Source of the DNA: Parafrankia sp. EUN1f
GTDB lineage: Bacteria; Actinomycetota; Actinomycetes; Frankiales; Frankiaceae
Direction: 5' to 3'
DNA length: 64,000 nucleotides
Assembly: GCF_000177675.1 (NCBI RefSeq)
Contig: NZ_ADGX01000026.1
Coordinates: 1 to 64,000 of the forward strand
In this document: piece after piece, positions 43,065-52,036 of the stretch
Numbering within the stretch: position 1 is the stretch's first letter
Layout of the letters: every line of letters starts with the position of its first letter
Position numbers and translations under genes: made by a program
The notes under the pieces: generated by a model
The model's input: only the letters and a program-made list of their open reading frames with translations
What the model was told of the DNA's origin: nothing
Database searches by the model: none

Positions 43065-45191
43065 TCAGGCGCAGGTGTGGGTGACCGCGGTGCCGATCAC
43101 TGCCCGGTTCTCCACGATGCTCACCGGGGTGTAGACGACGGTGCCACTGCCCTCGCGATCGACCAGGCGCCCCCGCCGGCTTTCACCGACCTCCCTGGCA
43201 CGGCCCTTCAGGGAGTCCAGGCCGACCTCACGGTCCGCCGGACCGAACGGGCCGGTACCCACCAGGCCGGCCTGCTGCGGCGCCTGCGTGGCGTACACCC
43301 GGACGACGCAGCCGGGAACCGTCGTCCAGCGCAGCACCGTTCCGCCGAGGGTGTCGCGGGCCTCCAGGTCCACGACCGCGCGCGGCCGGGCGATGACCCT
43401 GGCGGCGACCTCGGTGAAGGTCTCGGGCCGCAGCCCGTCCGACTCCTCGCCGGCGGCGACCCAGACGCGGTACCGGTAGACGGCGCCGGCCTGCACGTCG
43501 CTGTCCACGAAGCTGCCCTTGAAACCGCGATAACGGCGCATCGCCCCCCGAACGGACGACGTCTCGTCGTGGGTCCGTTCGATGATCACCTCGTCGTGGC
43601 CGGGCATCAGACGCCACGAGAGGGCCACCGCGTCGTCGGTCATGTCGGCGCGCAGGGCGGTGACCGGGGGAAGCACGGTCCGCACCGGGCTACGGGCCGC
43701 CGCGGACCTGGCCGCGCCCGCGCTGCGCGGGCCGACCGCGACCACCTCGTGCCAGACCTGGACGCCCTTGGGGACGCCCGCGTCGAACAGCTCCGTGGCG
43801 GAGGTGATCCCGAGGCTGCGCTCCCGGCGGCCGCCGTCGGCCTCGGGGGCGGCGACCACGCGCACCACCCGATAGCTCTCGGCGCCGGGCGAGGCCGTCC
43901 AGGCGATCAGCAACGCGCCGTCCTGTTCGACGACGGTCACTTCGGCCGGCGGCGGTGGCGCTCCATCGGCCGGGCTGGGTCTGCCGTCCGTGCCGGGTCT
44001 GCCGTCCCTGCTGGGGCTGCTGGCGGGGCTGGGGCGGCCGGTGGGCCGTGGAACGGAGCTGTCGGCAGGGGCGGTAGGCCGTGAGGCGGGGCCCGCGCCG
44101 GGGCGCGCGAGGGTGGTGGGCGCGTCCGGATCCGGCAAGGGCGGTTGGAGCCGCGACGCCGGGGTGTCGTCGGCTCGGGTGCGCCAGCCGAGACCGTCCA
44201 CGCGGACCACGGGACCGCCGCCACCGGGCTGCCCAGGCTCGTCCGGCGCCGGCGGTGTCGGTGTCGCCTGGCCAGCACCGCCGAGGACGGCTGTCCCGGT
44301 GCGGGAGCCGACGCCGCCCGACAGGGCGCCGAGCGTGATCGTGCCGGTCGCCTCCACGGCCGGCCTCGCGTCGGCGAGCTCGCCGAGCATCGACCGGGCC
44401 GCGCCGGCCGGGAGCCGCCGCTGTGGTTCCTTCTCCAACAGGCCGGTCAGGATGCCGGCCAGCGGACCGGCGCGTCGCATGGGTGTCGGCGGATGGAGCA
44501 GTACGGAGGTCAACATGGCGCCGAAGCTCTCCCGCTCGAACGGGGGATGCCCCTCAACGGCGAAATACAGTGTTCCGCCCAGGCTGAACAGGTCGGCTTC
44601 GAACGTGGCCGGAGAGTTGTTCAGTCGCTCCGGCGCCATGTACAGCGGCGTGCCGAGCACTCCGGTCACGGTCAGCGTCGGATCGCCGTCGCCGGTCGCG
44701 ATACCGAAGTCGGTGAGCACCACCCGTCCGTCCGTGCCGATCAGGATGTTCGACGGCTTCACGTCGCGGTGCACGATCCCCCGGTCGCGGGCGGCGAGCA
44801 GCGCGTCGATGACGGCGACGCCGATCTGGGCGACCGCCGGCACCGGCAGCGGCCCGGAGTCACGCACCATCTCGAACAGCGACCGCGACGGCACCAGCTC
44901 CATGACGATCCACGGCAGGCCGTTCTCCAGGACGACATCCAGGATGGTCACCACATGCGGGTGGCCGCGCAGCTTGGCGGCGTGCCGGGCTTCGCGCATC
45001 GCGCGTTCCACCCGTTCGGCCCGCTCGTCGCTCGGCACACCGCCGGCGAACTCCATCTCCTTGAGCGCGACCTCGGTCTCCAGGACCTCGTCGAAGGCAC
45101 GCCAGACCGTCCCCATCGCGCCTGCTCCGAGCCGTGCGACAAGCCGGTAGCGTCCCGCGACGAACCGTGCACGTTCCGGACCGACTGCCAC
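43065..45191 (-). CDS. Soluble Ser/Thr protein kinase with FN3-like C-terminal domains
   Basis: 708 residues from the GTG at 45191, with GAGGGGG at 4-5 nt; GTG 45212 has no site. Kinase domain about 8-270: LGAGAMGTVWRAFD, VALKEMEF, IVHRDVKPSNILI, LTDFGIAT, GTPLYMAPE, all catalytic residues present. A Pro/Thr/Ser-rich juxta region (280-400) has likely phosphorylation sites. Instead of a TM and outer sensor there are three fibronectin-III-like units (PPPAEVTVVEQDGALLIAWTASPGAESYRV; PPVTALRADMTDDAVALSWRLMPG; ARPRAVVDLEARDTLGGTVLRWTTVPG). No membrane segment is visible, so all is cytosolic. Targets unknown. Confidence 0.92.
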   Translation of the reverse strand: MAVGPERARFVAGRYRLVARLGAGAMGTVWRAFDEVLETEVALKEMEFAGGVPSDERAERVERAMREARHAAKLRGHPHVVTILDVVLENGLPWIVMELVPSRSLFEMVRDSGPLPVPAVAQIGVAVIDALLAARDRGIVHRDVKPSNILIGTDGRVVLTDFGIATGDGDPTLTVTGVLGTPLYMAPERLNNSPATFEADLFSLGGTLYFAVEGHPPFERESFGAMLTSVLLHPPTPMRRAGPLAGILTGLLEKEPQRRLPAGAARSMLGELADARPAVEATGTITLGALSGGVGSRTGTAVLGGAGQATPTPPAPDEPGQPGGGGPVVRVDGLGWRTRADDTPASRLQPPLPDPDAPTTLARPGAGPASRPTAPADSSVPRPTGRPSPASSPSRDGRPGTDGRPSPADGAPPPPAEVTVVEQDGALLIAWTASPGAESYRVVRVVAAPEADGGRRERSLGITSATELFDAGVPKGVQVWHEVVAVGPRSAGAARSAAARSPVRTVLPPVTALRADMTDDAVALSWRLMPGHDEVIIERTHDETSSVRGAMRRYRGFKGSFVDSDVQAGAVYRYRVWVAAGEESDGLRPETFTEVAARVIARPRAVVDLEARDTLGGTVLRWTTVPGCVVRVYATQAPQQAGLVGTGPFGPADREVGLDSLKGRAREVGESRRGRLVDREGSGTVVYTPVSIVENRAVIGTAVTHTCA

Positions 45192-45280
45192 CTGACCCCC
45201 TCGGCCCCACACATCACCGTGGCCAGCATCTCAGGCGACTGTTGGCAACGGGACACCGAGGACGGATCGCCGACAATCAG

Positions 45281-45340
45281 CTTTTCCATCTCACGGTGCG
45301 CGGTCAGGCCACCGCGGGTTCGAGCCGACGATGGAAAGGG
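45281..45340. other. Family B conserved hairpin, copy 3
   Basis: Outer stem CTTTTCCATC / GATGGAAAGG (one G-T pair), interior TCACGGTGCGCGGTCAG and TTCGAGCCGAC; one nucleotide shorter than the other copies in the variable centre. It lies between the kinase start and the end of the upstream minus-strand gene. Confidence 0.7.
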
Positions 45341-45347
45341 CGCAATC

Positions 45348-45367
45348 TCCGTCGGTCCTCCGACGGA
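45348..45367 (-). terminator. Hairpin at the stop of the membrane-protein gene
   Basis: TCCGTCGG-TCCT-CCGACGGA: perfect 8-bp arms with a 4-nt loop directly after the minus-strand stop at 45368. Confidence 0.65.
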
Positions 45368-47393
45368 TCAGCCGCGCAGGAGCCACAACTCCACACCGTC
45401 GACCTGCTTCGGCGGTGTGCCCACGATGCCGGTCATCAGCCTGGACAGCTCGGCGCGCCGCGGCGTCGGCCCCAGGATGACCGCCGCCGGCGCGAGTTGG
45501 GCGAACGTGCCGCGCACGGCGGGATCAGCGAGCGCGGCGTCGGCGTCCGCCCGGCCCTGCTCGATGGCCACCAGGGCGCTGTTCAAGGGGTCCGTCCACG
45601 CGTTGAACACGGCGCGGCCGTCCGGGCCCGGGATGGTGCAGTAGCAGCCGGGCAGGCGGAAGCGGTAGTGCGCCTCGGCCTGCCACAGCATGGCCTCGGT
45701 CCGGGACGGATAGGGGTAGGGCAGCACGAGCGCCGTCGCGCCTTCGGGAACGGCCTCCACCGCGGCGCCGGTGAAGAAGGCGGGCGTGACCGCGGCCGTC
45801 GTGATGTGGGCGCGTGGCAGTAGCGGCACCACGACGGCCACGGCCGCCAGGACGGCCATGACGAGCCCGGTGCGGCCGGTGCGGCTGGCGAGGGCTGCGC
45901 CGATCGTTCCCGGTCGGCCGGCCCGTCGGCACGAGGCTTCCTGACCGGCGGTGCATCGCCGGGGGCGCGATGGCGCGGGGTGCGCTGTGTGTGCGGGGCG
46001 TGCCGGGCAGGCTGGGTGTGCTGGGTGTGCTGGGTGTGCGGCACGGACCCTGGCTGCCGGGCGCCGGGGCGTGTGGCCGTGGCCGCCCGGTGCAGACCGG
46101 CCGCGACGACGATTCCCACGAACATCATCAGATAGAGCGCGAAGCGGGACGGAAGCGCGCTGTTGATGACCGGCGCGTCCTCCAGGGCGAGCCAGGGCAG
46201 TGGAACGCCGGTGATCCGGCCGTCCACGTGCAGGTGGCCGCCGAGGGAGAGCACCGCCGTCACCACCGCCAGCGGAGCGAACAGGGCCACAAGCGGATCG
46301 CGCCGTAGCCGGATGGCCACGGCAGCCGCAACGAGAACCAGCGGGAGGCCGAGGTAGCCGGTCACCTCCACCGCGTTGCCGGTGAACCGCGCGCTGTGCC
46401 GCAGCGCGACGTCGGGTGCGACAAGCTGGGCGGGGTCGGCGTGACGAAGGTCAGCAGGTCCGACACGGCGACGTTGTGTGGCTGGATGTTGCCGTGGACC
46501 CGAAGCGGGCCCAGGAACTGGACGGCCAGCGGCCACAGCAGCAGCGCCGCGGCGACGGCCGCGCAGACAGCGAGGCCGCGCGCGAGCGCCCCGGCGCGGG
46601 CCCGTGCGACGTCGCGGTGCAGGAGCGCCGCGATGACCAGGCCCGTCCCGCCGACCAGGGCCGACGTCGCCACGATCTCCTCGGAGATCAGAGCCTGGGC
46701 GACGACCGCGAGCCCGAGCAGGGCTCCCGTGCGCGCCGGCGGGCGCCCCCGCACCACCAGGTCGTCGAGCAGCGCGAGCAGCAGCGGTGGGAAGACCGCG
46801 AACGTGAGGTGCAGGTGGCCGTAGGACTCGCCGATCATGTACGGCCCGAACCCGTAGAGCAGGCCGGCCAGCGCGGCGGCCGGCGCGGACATCCAGCGCA
46901 GCAGCACCCGGAACAGCGCGAACGCCGACAGCGCCGGTGCCAGTGTCAGCAGGAGGTTGAGGGAGACGACCGGGCCGAACAGCGCGGTCACCGGCGCGAC
47001 GAGCAGCCCGAGGAGCGGGATGGGCGTGCTCCAGAGGATGTTGGTGCCGGTGGGAGCATTCAGATGGGACGTGACGAACGGGTCCAGGCCGGACGTGAGT
47101 GCGTGCGGGATCCAGCCGAGATACCACGCGAAAAGCACCGAGTCGCTCTCGCCGTAGAGCACGCCGCCGGGCTCCGCCCACGCCGCCCGGAAGATCAGGA
47201 CCGCGAGCGCGAGATACCCGGCGAGAACGGCGAGCGATCTGGGAACTCGGCGCAGGGCCCGGCTTGGACCGGCCGCGGATGTCAGACGGCTGCCGGCCTC
47301 GCCCGTCCCGCCCGTTCCATCCGTCCCGGCGGGGCCGGCCGGAGGAGCGGCCGGCCGGACGGCCTGGGACGCCGGATCCGCGCAGGTTGCCAC
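45368..47393 (-). pseudogene. Polytopic GT-C-like membrane protein, broken by two frameshifts
   Basis: Read as three frames: GTG 47393 to about 46440, then about 46440 to 46050, then to the stop at 45368, together about 675 residues. The first part has many TMs (LAVLAGYLALAVLIFRAAWA, GESDSVLFAWYLGWIPHAL, PTGTNILWSTPIPLLGLLVAP), like actinobacterial GT-C glycosyltransferases. Near 46437-46442 loss of one base turns TPTPAQLVAPDVALRHSARFTGN out of frame. The second break lies near the CCCAGCACA 9-bp tandem repeats around 46010-46035, before the final segment TGLVMAVLAAVAVVVPLLPRA. Either a decaying gene or sequence errors in C-runs and repeats; the strong codon bias in all parts favours a recent event. 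Confidence 0.75.
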
Positions 47394-47513
47394 ACCGTTC
47401 CCCCCTCAGCACGGACGGACGTAGCCGATCGCGGGCCGATCTGCGGCTGAAACGGCATGTCTACACCTGAGGCGCTATGCGCCCGGATCCATCCGATGTA
47501 CGTGGATTAGACC

Positions 47514-47993
47514 CTAATGCTTACTGTGGGTCCTGTGCGGGGGCGGCTGGTCGCCCTGGTCGTCCCATTCGGCGACGAGTGCCGACCACCTGCGATAGCG
47601 CGCGACCGGGTAACGCGGAGAAACCCGGCCGCGCGGGTCGAAGACCGCGACGGGGTACCCGCGCTCGGCGCGGTAACCGCGTTCCGCGATGATCACGCGA
47701 CCGCCCAGCCGGGCCACGCCGACCACGCAGGGGTACCTCGTCCACCGTGGCCGGCGGGCCGCCGCGAGCAGTGCGGAGCTGCGCCAGGCGTAGAGGCCGC
47801 ACACGCAGTCATCGGCCGGTGTCCGCTCGTGCGGAGCCTGCCGGCCCGTCTCGGTGCGCAGGCAGCACGCCTCGGTCAGGCCGTCGGGGCGCCACAGCAG
47901 CAGGCCCGTGGGGAACGGTGACCACGGGGTCCAGGCGGGGCGCAGCAGGCCGTCGCCGTCCACGGCCCACTGGCGCCACCCGAGCAGGCTCAC
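47514..47993 (-). CDS. Conserved-looking hypothetical protein, Trp/Arg/Cys-rich
   Basis: 159 residues from the GTG at 47993. LGWRQWAVDGDGLLRPAWTPWSPFP...GLTEACCLRTETGRQAPHERTPADDCVCGLYAWRS...VVGVARLGGRVIIAERGYRAERGYPVAVF has the style of a family found in many actinobacteria, with Cys in positions (EACC, DDCVCGLYA) that might bind metal. No TM or signal. The upstream DNA has GGTTGAGCT tandem repeats. Function unknown. Confidence 0.7.
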   Translation of the reverse strand: MSLLGWRQWAVDGDGLLRPAWTPWSPFPTGLLLWRPDGLTEACCLRTETGRQAPHERTPADDCVCGLYAWRSSALLAAARRPRWTRYPCVVGVARLGGRVIIAERGYRAERGYPVAVFDPRGRVSPRYPVARYRRWSALVAEWDDQGDQPPPHRTHSKH

Positions 47994-48390
47994 GCGGGGG
48001 CCGGCTCGACCGCGGGTTCGGCTGGTTGAGCTGGTTGAGCTGGTTCGGCGGGTTCGGGCCGGGCCGGGACGTGCACGGGAGCTGTCAGCGGCTCCTCGTC
48101 TGGAAATCCGATCGGTTCGTCCTCGACGATGCGTTCTGGCTTGCCGACGTCGCCCATTCATGGAACGGTCCCGGGCCGCCTCGGTGGGGTCAATGCCCCG
48201 ATTTGCCCAAGCGGGGCCAGTCCTCGCGGGGAGTGGTCGGCCACCCGTCCGTCCTGTCCGGCCCGTCCGTCCTGCCCCGCCTGCCTGCCGCGCCTGCCTG
48301 TCCGCCTGCCTCGCTCGCCCGACCGCTCGCCGTCGCCGCCCGTGGGCCGGCTGGCCGTCCTGTGTGCGGCGTCCGCCATAAGGTGCTTGT
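47994..48390. other. 397-bp divergent intergenic region
   Basis: Between the hypothetical gene (minus) and the oxidoreductase (plus). GGTTGAGCT repeats lie at about 48019-48045 and CCGTCCGTCCTG-type repeats at 48245-48280. No gene or clear promoter motif. Confidence 0.45.
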
Positions 48391-49272
48391 ATGAAGATCC
48401 GTATCGGGATCGGCTTTGCCTCGGTGTCCGGCGGGGAGTTCACCGAGCGAGTCGATGCGATGGAGAAGCTCGGCCTGGACTCGCTCTGGCTGTCCGAGCA
48501 GCTCTCCACCGTGGCTGTCGACCCGCTCGCGGGCATGGCCTACGCGCTGGGACGCACCAGCGCTCTCAAGGTGGGAACCAGCGTCGCGGTGCTTCCCGGG
48601 CGCAATCCCGTGCTGCTCGCCAAGCAGCTCGCGACGATGGCAGCGCTGGCTCCGCGGCGGGTTCTGCCCGTGCTGGGGCTCGGCCCGGCCCGCGCCGCGG
48701 ACAGGTCCGCGTTCCCGGTGCCGGCCGGGCGGCGGGGGGCGGTGTTCGACGAGGCGCTGCTGCTGGTGCGGCGGCTGCTGGTCGAGGAGTCCGTGACCTT
48801 CCACGGTGAGTTCTTCGATGTCAGCGAACTCGGTATCGGTGAGCGTCCGCCCCGCCCACTCGACATCTGGCTCGGCGGTGCGGCGCCGGCGGCACTGCGT
48901 CGCATCGGCCGCCTCGGCGACGGATGGCTGGCCAGCCTGGTCGATCCGGCGGAGGCCGCCGCCGGAATCGCGGCGATCAACGCCGCGGCCGCGGCGGCGG
49001 GCCGGGAGATCGACCCCGAGCACTTCGGGCTCAGCCTGCGCGTCACGTTCGGTGAGCTGTCGGCGTCGACCATGGAGGCACTGCGGGCTCGGCGGCCCGA
49101 CAGCGACCCGGCCGAGCTCGTGCCGCTGGGCTGGGCCGCGGCGCGGGATCTCATCGCAAGGTATGTGGCGGCCGGGGTGAGCAAGTTCGTCATCTACCCG
49201 GCGATCGGGCCGACCGGCTGGCCGGAGTTTCTCGACGGCTTCGTCCGCGAGCTGGCGCCGCTGCAGACCTGA
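48391..49272 (+). CDS. LLM-class flavin (F420/FMN)-dependent oxidoreductase
   Basis: 293 residues. MKIRIGIGFASVSGGEFTERVDAMEKLGLDSLWLSEQLS, LKVGTSVAVLPGRNPVLLAKQLATMAAL and RRVLPVLGLGPA are the opening strands of a luciferase-like TIM barrel; RPPRPLDIWLGGAAPAALRRIGRLGDGWLAS is the family hallmark near the C-terminal side. In actinobacteria these enzymes often use F420. Substrate unknown; cytosolic. Confidence 0.92.
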   Translation: MKIRIGIGFASVSGGEFTERVDAMEKLGLDSLWLSEQLSTVAVDPLAGMAYALGRTSALKVGTSVAVLPGRNPVLLAKQLATMAALAPRRVLPVLGLGPARAADRSAFPVPAGRRGAVFDEALLLVRRLLVEESVTFHGEFFDVSELGIGERPPRPLDIWLGGAAPAALRRIGRLGDGWLASLVDPAEAAAGIAAINAAAAAAGREIDPEHFGLSLRVTFGELSASTMEALRARRPDSDPAELVPLGWAAARDLIARYVAAGVSKFVIYPAIGPTGWPEFLDGFVRELAPLQT

Positions 49273-49337
49273 CCTGCTCGGGTGGGCCGGCTGCCTGGCT
49301 CGAGACGGCGGCGCGGCTCGAAGATCTGGCAGCCTGG

Positions 49338-50099
49338 TCAGATGACGGTGATTCCGCCGTCCACGACGAGCGTCTGGCCGGTGACGTAGCTGCCGGCGTC
49401 GGAGGCGAGGAAGACCAGCGCGGCGGTCAGCTCCTCGACCTCGCCGAACCGCCCCGCGAGGATGCGCGACTCCCGCTCCTCCACATAGCCGGGCCGGTAC
49501 TGGTCGGTCATCTCCGTCTTGAAGAAACCTGGCGCCAGGGCGTTGACCCGGATCCCGCGCCGCGCGGTCCACTGCTGGGCCAGGTCGCGGGTCAGGCCGA
49601 TCAGGCCGGCCTTGCTGGCCGAGTAGGCGGCCTGGGGGAGCCCGCCGCTCTTGAGGCCGAGGACGCTGGAGATGTTCACGATGCTGCTGCCGGGCTGCAT
49701 GACCCGGCCGGCGGCCTGAGCCATCCAGTAGCAGCCGTTGAGGTTGACGTCGATGACGGAACGGAACTGCTCCGGAGTCTCCCGCGTCGCCGGGGCCGCC
49801 CATCCCAGACCGGCGTTGTTGACCAGGATGTCAACCCGCCCAAAGGTGGTCATGGCCTCGTCCACGAGCCGTTGACAGGCGTCGGGGTCGGCGACGTCCG
49901 TACCGACGCAGACGGCCCGGCGACCCTCCTTCTCCACCAGCGCCGCGGTGGCTGCCAGCCGGTCCGTGCGACGCGCGCCGAGGGCGAGGTCGGCACCGGC
50001 CTCGGCGAGGCCTCGGGCGAATCCGACCCCGAGGCCCGAGGAAGCACCGGTGAGCACGGCGACCTTGCCGTCAAGACGGAATCTGTCCAGCACTGACAT
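49338..50099 (-). CDS. SDR, FabG-like
   Basis: 253 residues from the ATG at 50099, with GAGGAA at 5-7 nt. VAVLTGASSGLGVGFARGL, ILVNNAGLGWAAPA, IVNISSVLGLKSGG, AAYSASKAGLIGL, RVNALAPGFFKTEMT and GSYVTGQTLVVDGGITV: a complete classical SDR. Likely NADP(H)-dependent 3-oxoacyl or sugar/alcohol reductase. Divergent from the USP-like gene. Confidence 0.95.
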   Translation of the reverse strand: MSVLDRFRLDGKVAVLTGASSGLGVGFARGLAEAGADLALGARRTDRLAATAALVEKEGRRAVCVGTDVADPDACQRLVDEAMTTFGRVDILVNNAGLGWAAPATRETPEQFRSVIDVNLNGCYWMAQAAGRVMQPGSSIVNISSVLGLKSGGLPQAAYSASKAGLIGLTRDLAQQWTARRGIRVNALAPGFFKTEMTDQYRPGYVEERESRILAGRFGEVEELTAALVFLASDAGSYVTGQTLVVDGGITVI

Positions 50100-50211
50100 G
50101 TCAGTTCCTCGCTTCCGGCGTTCTGAGCTGGTCCGCAGCGTAAGCGGCACTTCGTCGGGTGGCTGGGCCACTCCGTGGAGCCACCGATTCTCGGCGTCCG
50201 CGCCGCCCACA

Positions 50212-50251
50212 CGCGACCGATCCGTGTACCACCCGCGACCGATCCGAGTAC
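50212..50251. promoter_or_regulatory. Two 18-bp direct repeats, 22 bp apart
   Basis: CGCGACCGATCCGTGTAC (50212-50229) and CGCGACCGATCCGAGTAC (50234-50251), one mismatch, start-to-start distance 22 bp (about two helix turns), in the divergent SDR/USP promoter region. Confidence 0.55.
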
Positions 50252-50398
50252 AGGCTGCCGGTACGGGGCAGAATCCCGGGACGGAAACGGCCTCATGGTG
50301 CGGGTGGACCAAGCGGCCAGTCGGCTACGCCGAACAGCGGTGTCGCGCACCCCAGGGGGCGGTCGGAGGAAAAAGGATCCTGTTTGCCACTTCCCCTT

Positions 50399-50410
50399 TG
50401 TGACGTCACA
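50399..50410. promoter_or_regulatory. Perfect palindrome TGTGACGTCACA
   Basis: A 12-bp perfect palindrome 66 bp before the GTG of the USP-like gene. Half-site TGTGA resembles Crp/GlxR half-sites, but the standard 6-bp spacer is replaced by 2 bp. The rest of the 377-bp gap 50100-50476 holds the direct repeats and nothing else. Confidence 0.5.
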
Positions 50411-50476
50411 CCTCACAATCTGGCCATCATTCTTGGTCGAGTTGGCGGCCGAGTAGGCGTCGGTGGAGGAGGAGCC

Positions 50477-50896
50477 GTGGAGCAGGCGGAAGGACGTCGA
50501 CTCGCCACGCGGACGACGTCGGGCAGTCATGTGATCGTGGGCCTTCGCGCCGGAGACGCCGGAGATCTCGCCGATGTCCTGCTGGCGGCGGAGCTCGCGG
50601 CACGGATGGGGTCCCGGCTGGTCGTCGTGGCCGTGCGTGACCGGTGGTCGCGGTGGGCCCGCTGGTCCACGGGCATGTACGGGGCGTTCGGGATGGAAGG
50701 CGTCGCGTACGCCTCCCGCAACGCCGAGCAGGAGGTCGACGACGAGTTCCAGCAGCGGGTCGCGGACGTCGTCAGCCTCGTCAACGTCGAGTGGACCCTG
50801 GAGTGGGTCAGCGGCTCGTGCGAACGTGCCGCGATGCGCTACGCCCGGCGTAACCCGACCGCGCTCGTGATGTTCCGGCCGCCCTCCGGGCGTTGA
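50477..50896 (+). CDS. Universal-stress-protein-like small protein
   Basis: 139 residues from the GTG at 50477, with GGAGGAGGAG just upstream. SHVIVGLRAGDAGDLADVLLAAELAARMGSRLVVVAVRDR and VSLVNVEWTLEWVSGSCERAAMRYARRNPTALVMFRP follow the beta-alpha order of a USP/HUP fold, but the ATP loop G-x2-G-x9-G(S/T) is not seen. No TM. Probable stress or nucleotide-binding role without catalysis; uncertain. Confidence 0.6.
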   Translation: MEQAEGRRLATRTTSGSHVIVGLRAGDAGDLADVLLAAELAARMGSRLVVVAVRDRWSRWARWSTGMYGAFGMEGVAYASRNAEQEVDDEFQQRVADVVSLVNVEWTLEWVSGSCERAAMRYARRNPTALVMFRPPSGR

Positions 50897-50908
50897 CGGG
50901 GGCTGGTG

Positions 50909-50944
50909 CCGGTGGGCTGGTGGGCTGAGTCGGCCCGCCACCGG
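50909..50944. terminator. Hairpin between converging genes
   Basis: CCGGTGG (50909-50915) and CCACCGG (50938-50944), extended by GC/GC pairs, between the stops at 50896 and 50984. Confidence 0.55.
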
Positions 50945-50983
50945 TTCCCGCCCTGAGACCGGACGTGCTCTCCGGCAGGCGGC

Positions 50984-51799
50984 TCAGCGTCCGCCGGAGA
51001 CGTCCACGATCGCGCCGGTGGTGTAGGAGGCGCCGTCCGAGCACAGCCATGCGACGGCATCGGCGACCTCGTCGGCGGTGCCGGGCCGGCCGGCCGGGAT
51101 GGTGCTCGCCGCCTGCGCCGGCCGGTCGGCATCCCCACTGGTCGCGTGGATGTCGGTGAGAATGATCCCCGGTCGGACCGCGTTCACCCGCACCTTCTCG
51201 CCCGCGACCTCCCGGGCCAGACCGATCGTGAACGTGTCGATCGCGCCCTTGCTTGCCGCGTAGTCGACGTACATCCCGGGGCTGCCGAGCCGGGACGCCG
51301 CCGAGGAGATGTTGACGATCGACCCGCCCGGCCCGCCGTACCGGGTCGACATCCGGCGCACGGCCTCGCCGGCGCACACGATCACCGAGATCGTGTTGAT
51401 GGTGAACATGCGGGTCAACCGGTCGACCGTCATCTCGTCCACCCGGGCGGAGCGGTCGGTGACCCCGGCGTTGTTCACCAGGACGGTGAGCTGGCCGAGG
51501 CTGTCCGCGGCGGTGAACACCTCGGGGATGCTCGCCGGCTCCTCGACGTCCGCGGCGACGGCGATCGCTCCGGTCGGAGTCCCTGGCAGGCCGTGCTCGG
51601 CGTGGAACTCGCGCGTGGCGGCGTCACACGCCCGGACGACCTCCGCGGCGGCGTCCTTCTCCTTGCGGTAGGTGAGGCAGACCGTCCACCCGGATCTTGC
51701 GAGCAGGCGGGCGGATGCGGCCCCGATCCCTCTGCTCCCACCGGTCACGACAGCCACGCCACGGCCTGCCTTCGGCACCGACCGCTCCGACAGCGTCAT
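50984..51799 (-). CDS. SDR family oxidoreductase
   Basis: 271 residues from the ATG at 51799, with AGGAGG at 6-7 nt. VAVVTGGSRGIGAASARLLARSGWTVCLTYRKEKDAA, VLVNNAGVTDRSARVDEMT, SIVNISSAASRLGSPG, VDYAASKGAIDTFTIGLAREVAGEKVRVNAVRPG and ASYTTGAIVDVSGGR. Active-site Ser, Tyr and Lys are present. The GSRGIG and TYR.E style is close to glucose-1-dehydrogenase/FabG-like enzymes. Stands alone. Confidence 0.95.
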   Translation of the reverse strand: MTLSERSVPKAGRGVAVVTGGSRGIGAASARLLARSGWTVCLTYRKEKDAAAEVVRACDAATREFHAEHGLPGTPTGAIAVAADVEEPASIPEVFTAADSLGQLTVLVNNAGVTDRSARVDEMTVDRLTRMFTINTISVIVCAGEAVRRMSTRYGGPGGSIVNISSAASRLGSPGMYVDYAASKGAIDTFTIGLAREVAGEKVRVNAVRPGIILTDIHATSGDADRPAQAASTIPAGRPGTADEVADAVAWLCSDGASYTTGAIVDVSGGR

Positions 51800-52036
51800 C
51801 GTGTTCCTCCTGGTCCTGTCCGGCCGTCCTGTCCGGCGGGGGCCCGGCGGTCGGGCCGAGGCCGGGCCGGGCCACCGGCGGCTCGTCTCGGTCGGCACCT
51901 CGGTCGGCATCATCCTCTCTCGGAGCCTGACCCCGGCCACTCGACGGCCCTGGTCAGGGGGGGCAACCCCAAACAGGACCAATGGGATCGAACGGGTACC
52001 AAGCGGGACCGGGCGGGTGTCGAACGAGGCCTCCCC

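Noticed and set aside
45318-45331. GGTTCGAGCC in Family B copy 3, like a tRNA T-arm
   Set aside because: The other copies have GTCCGAGCC, there is no acceptor stem with CCA, D-arm or anticodon arm, and the length is 60 nt. Not a tRNA.
46000-46045. CACACCCAG repeats read as a His/Thr/Gln-rich domain of the membrane protein
   Set aside because: The frame before and after them differs, and the neighbouring TMs require a frame change here, so the repeats mark an indel rather than a domain.
50399-50410. Crp/GlxR binding site
   Set aside because: The known consensus needs a 6-bp spacer between TGTGA and TCACA; here only 2 bp separate them, so it is listed as an unassigned palindrome.
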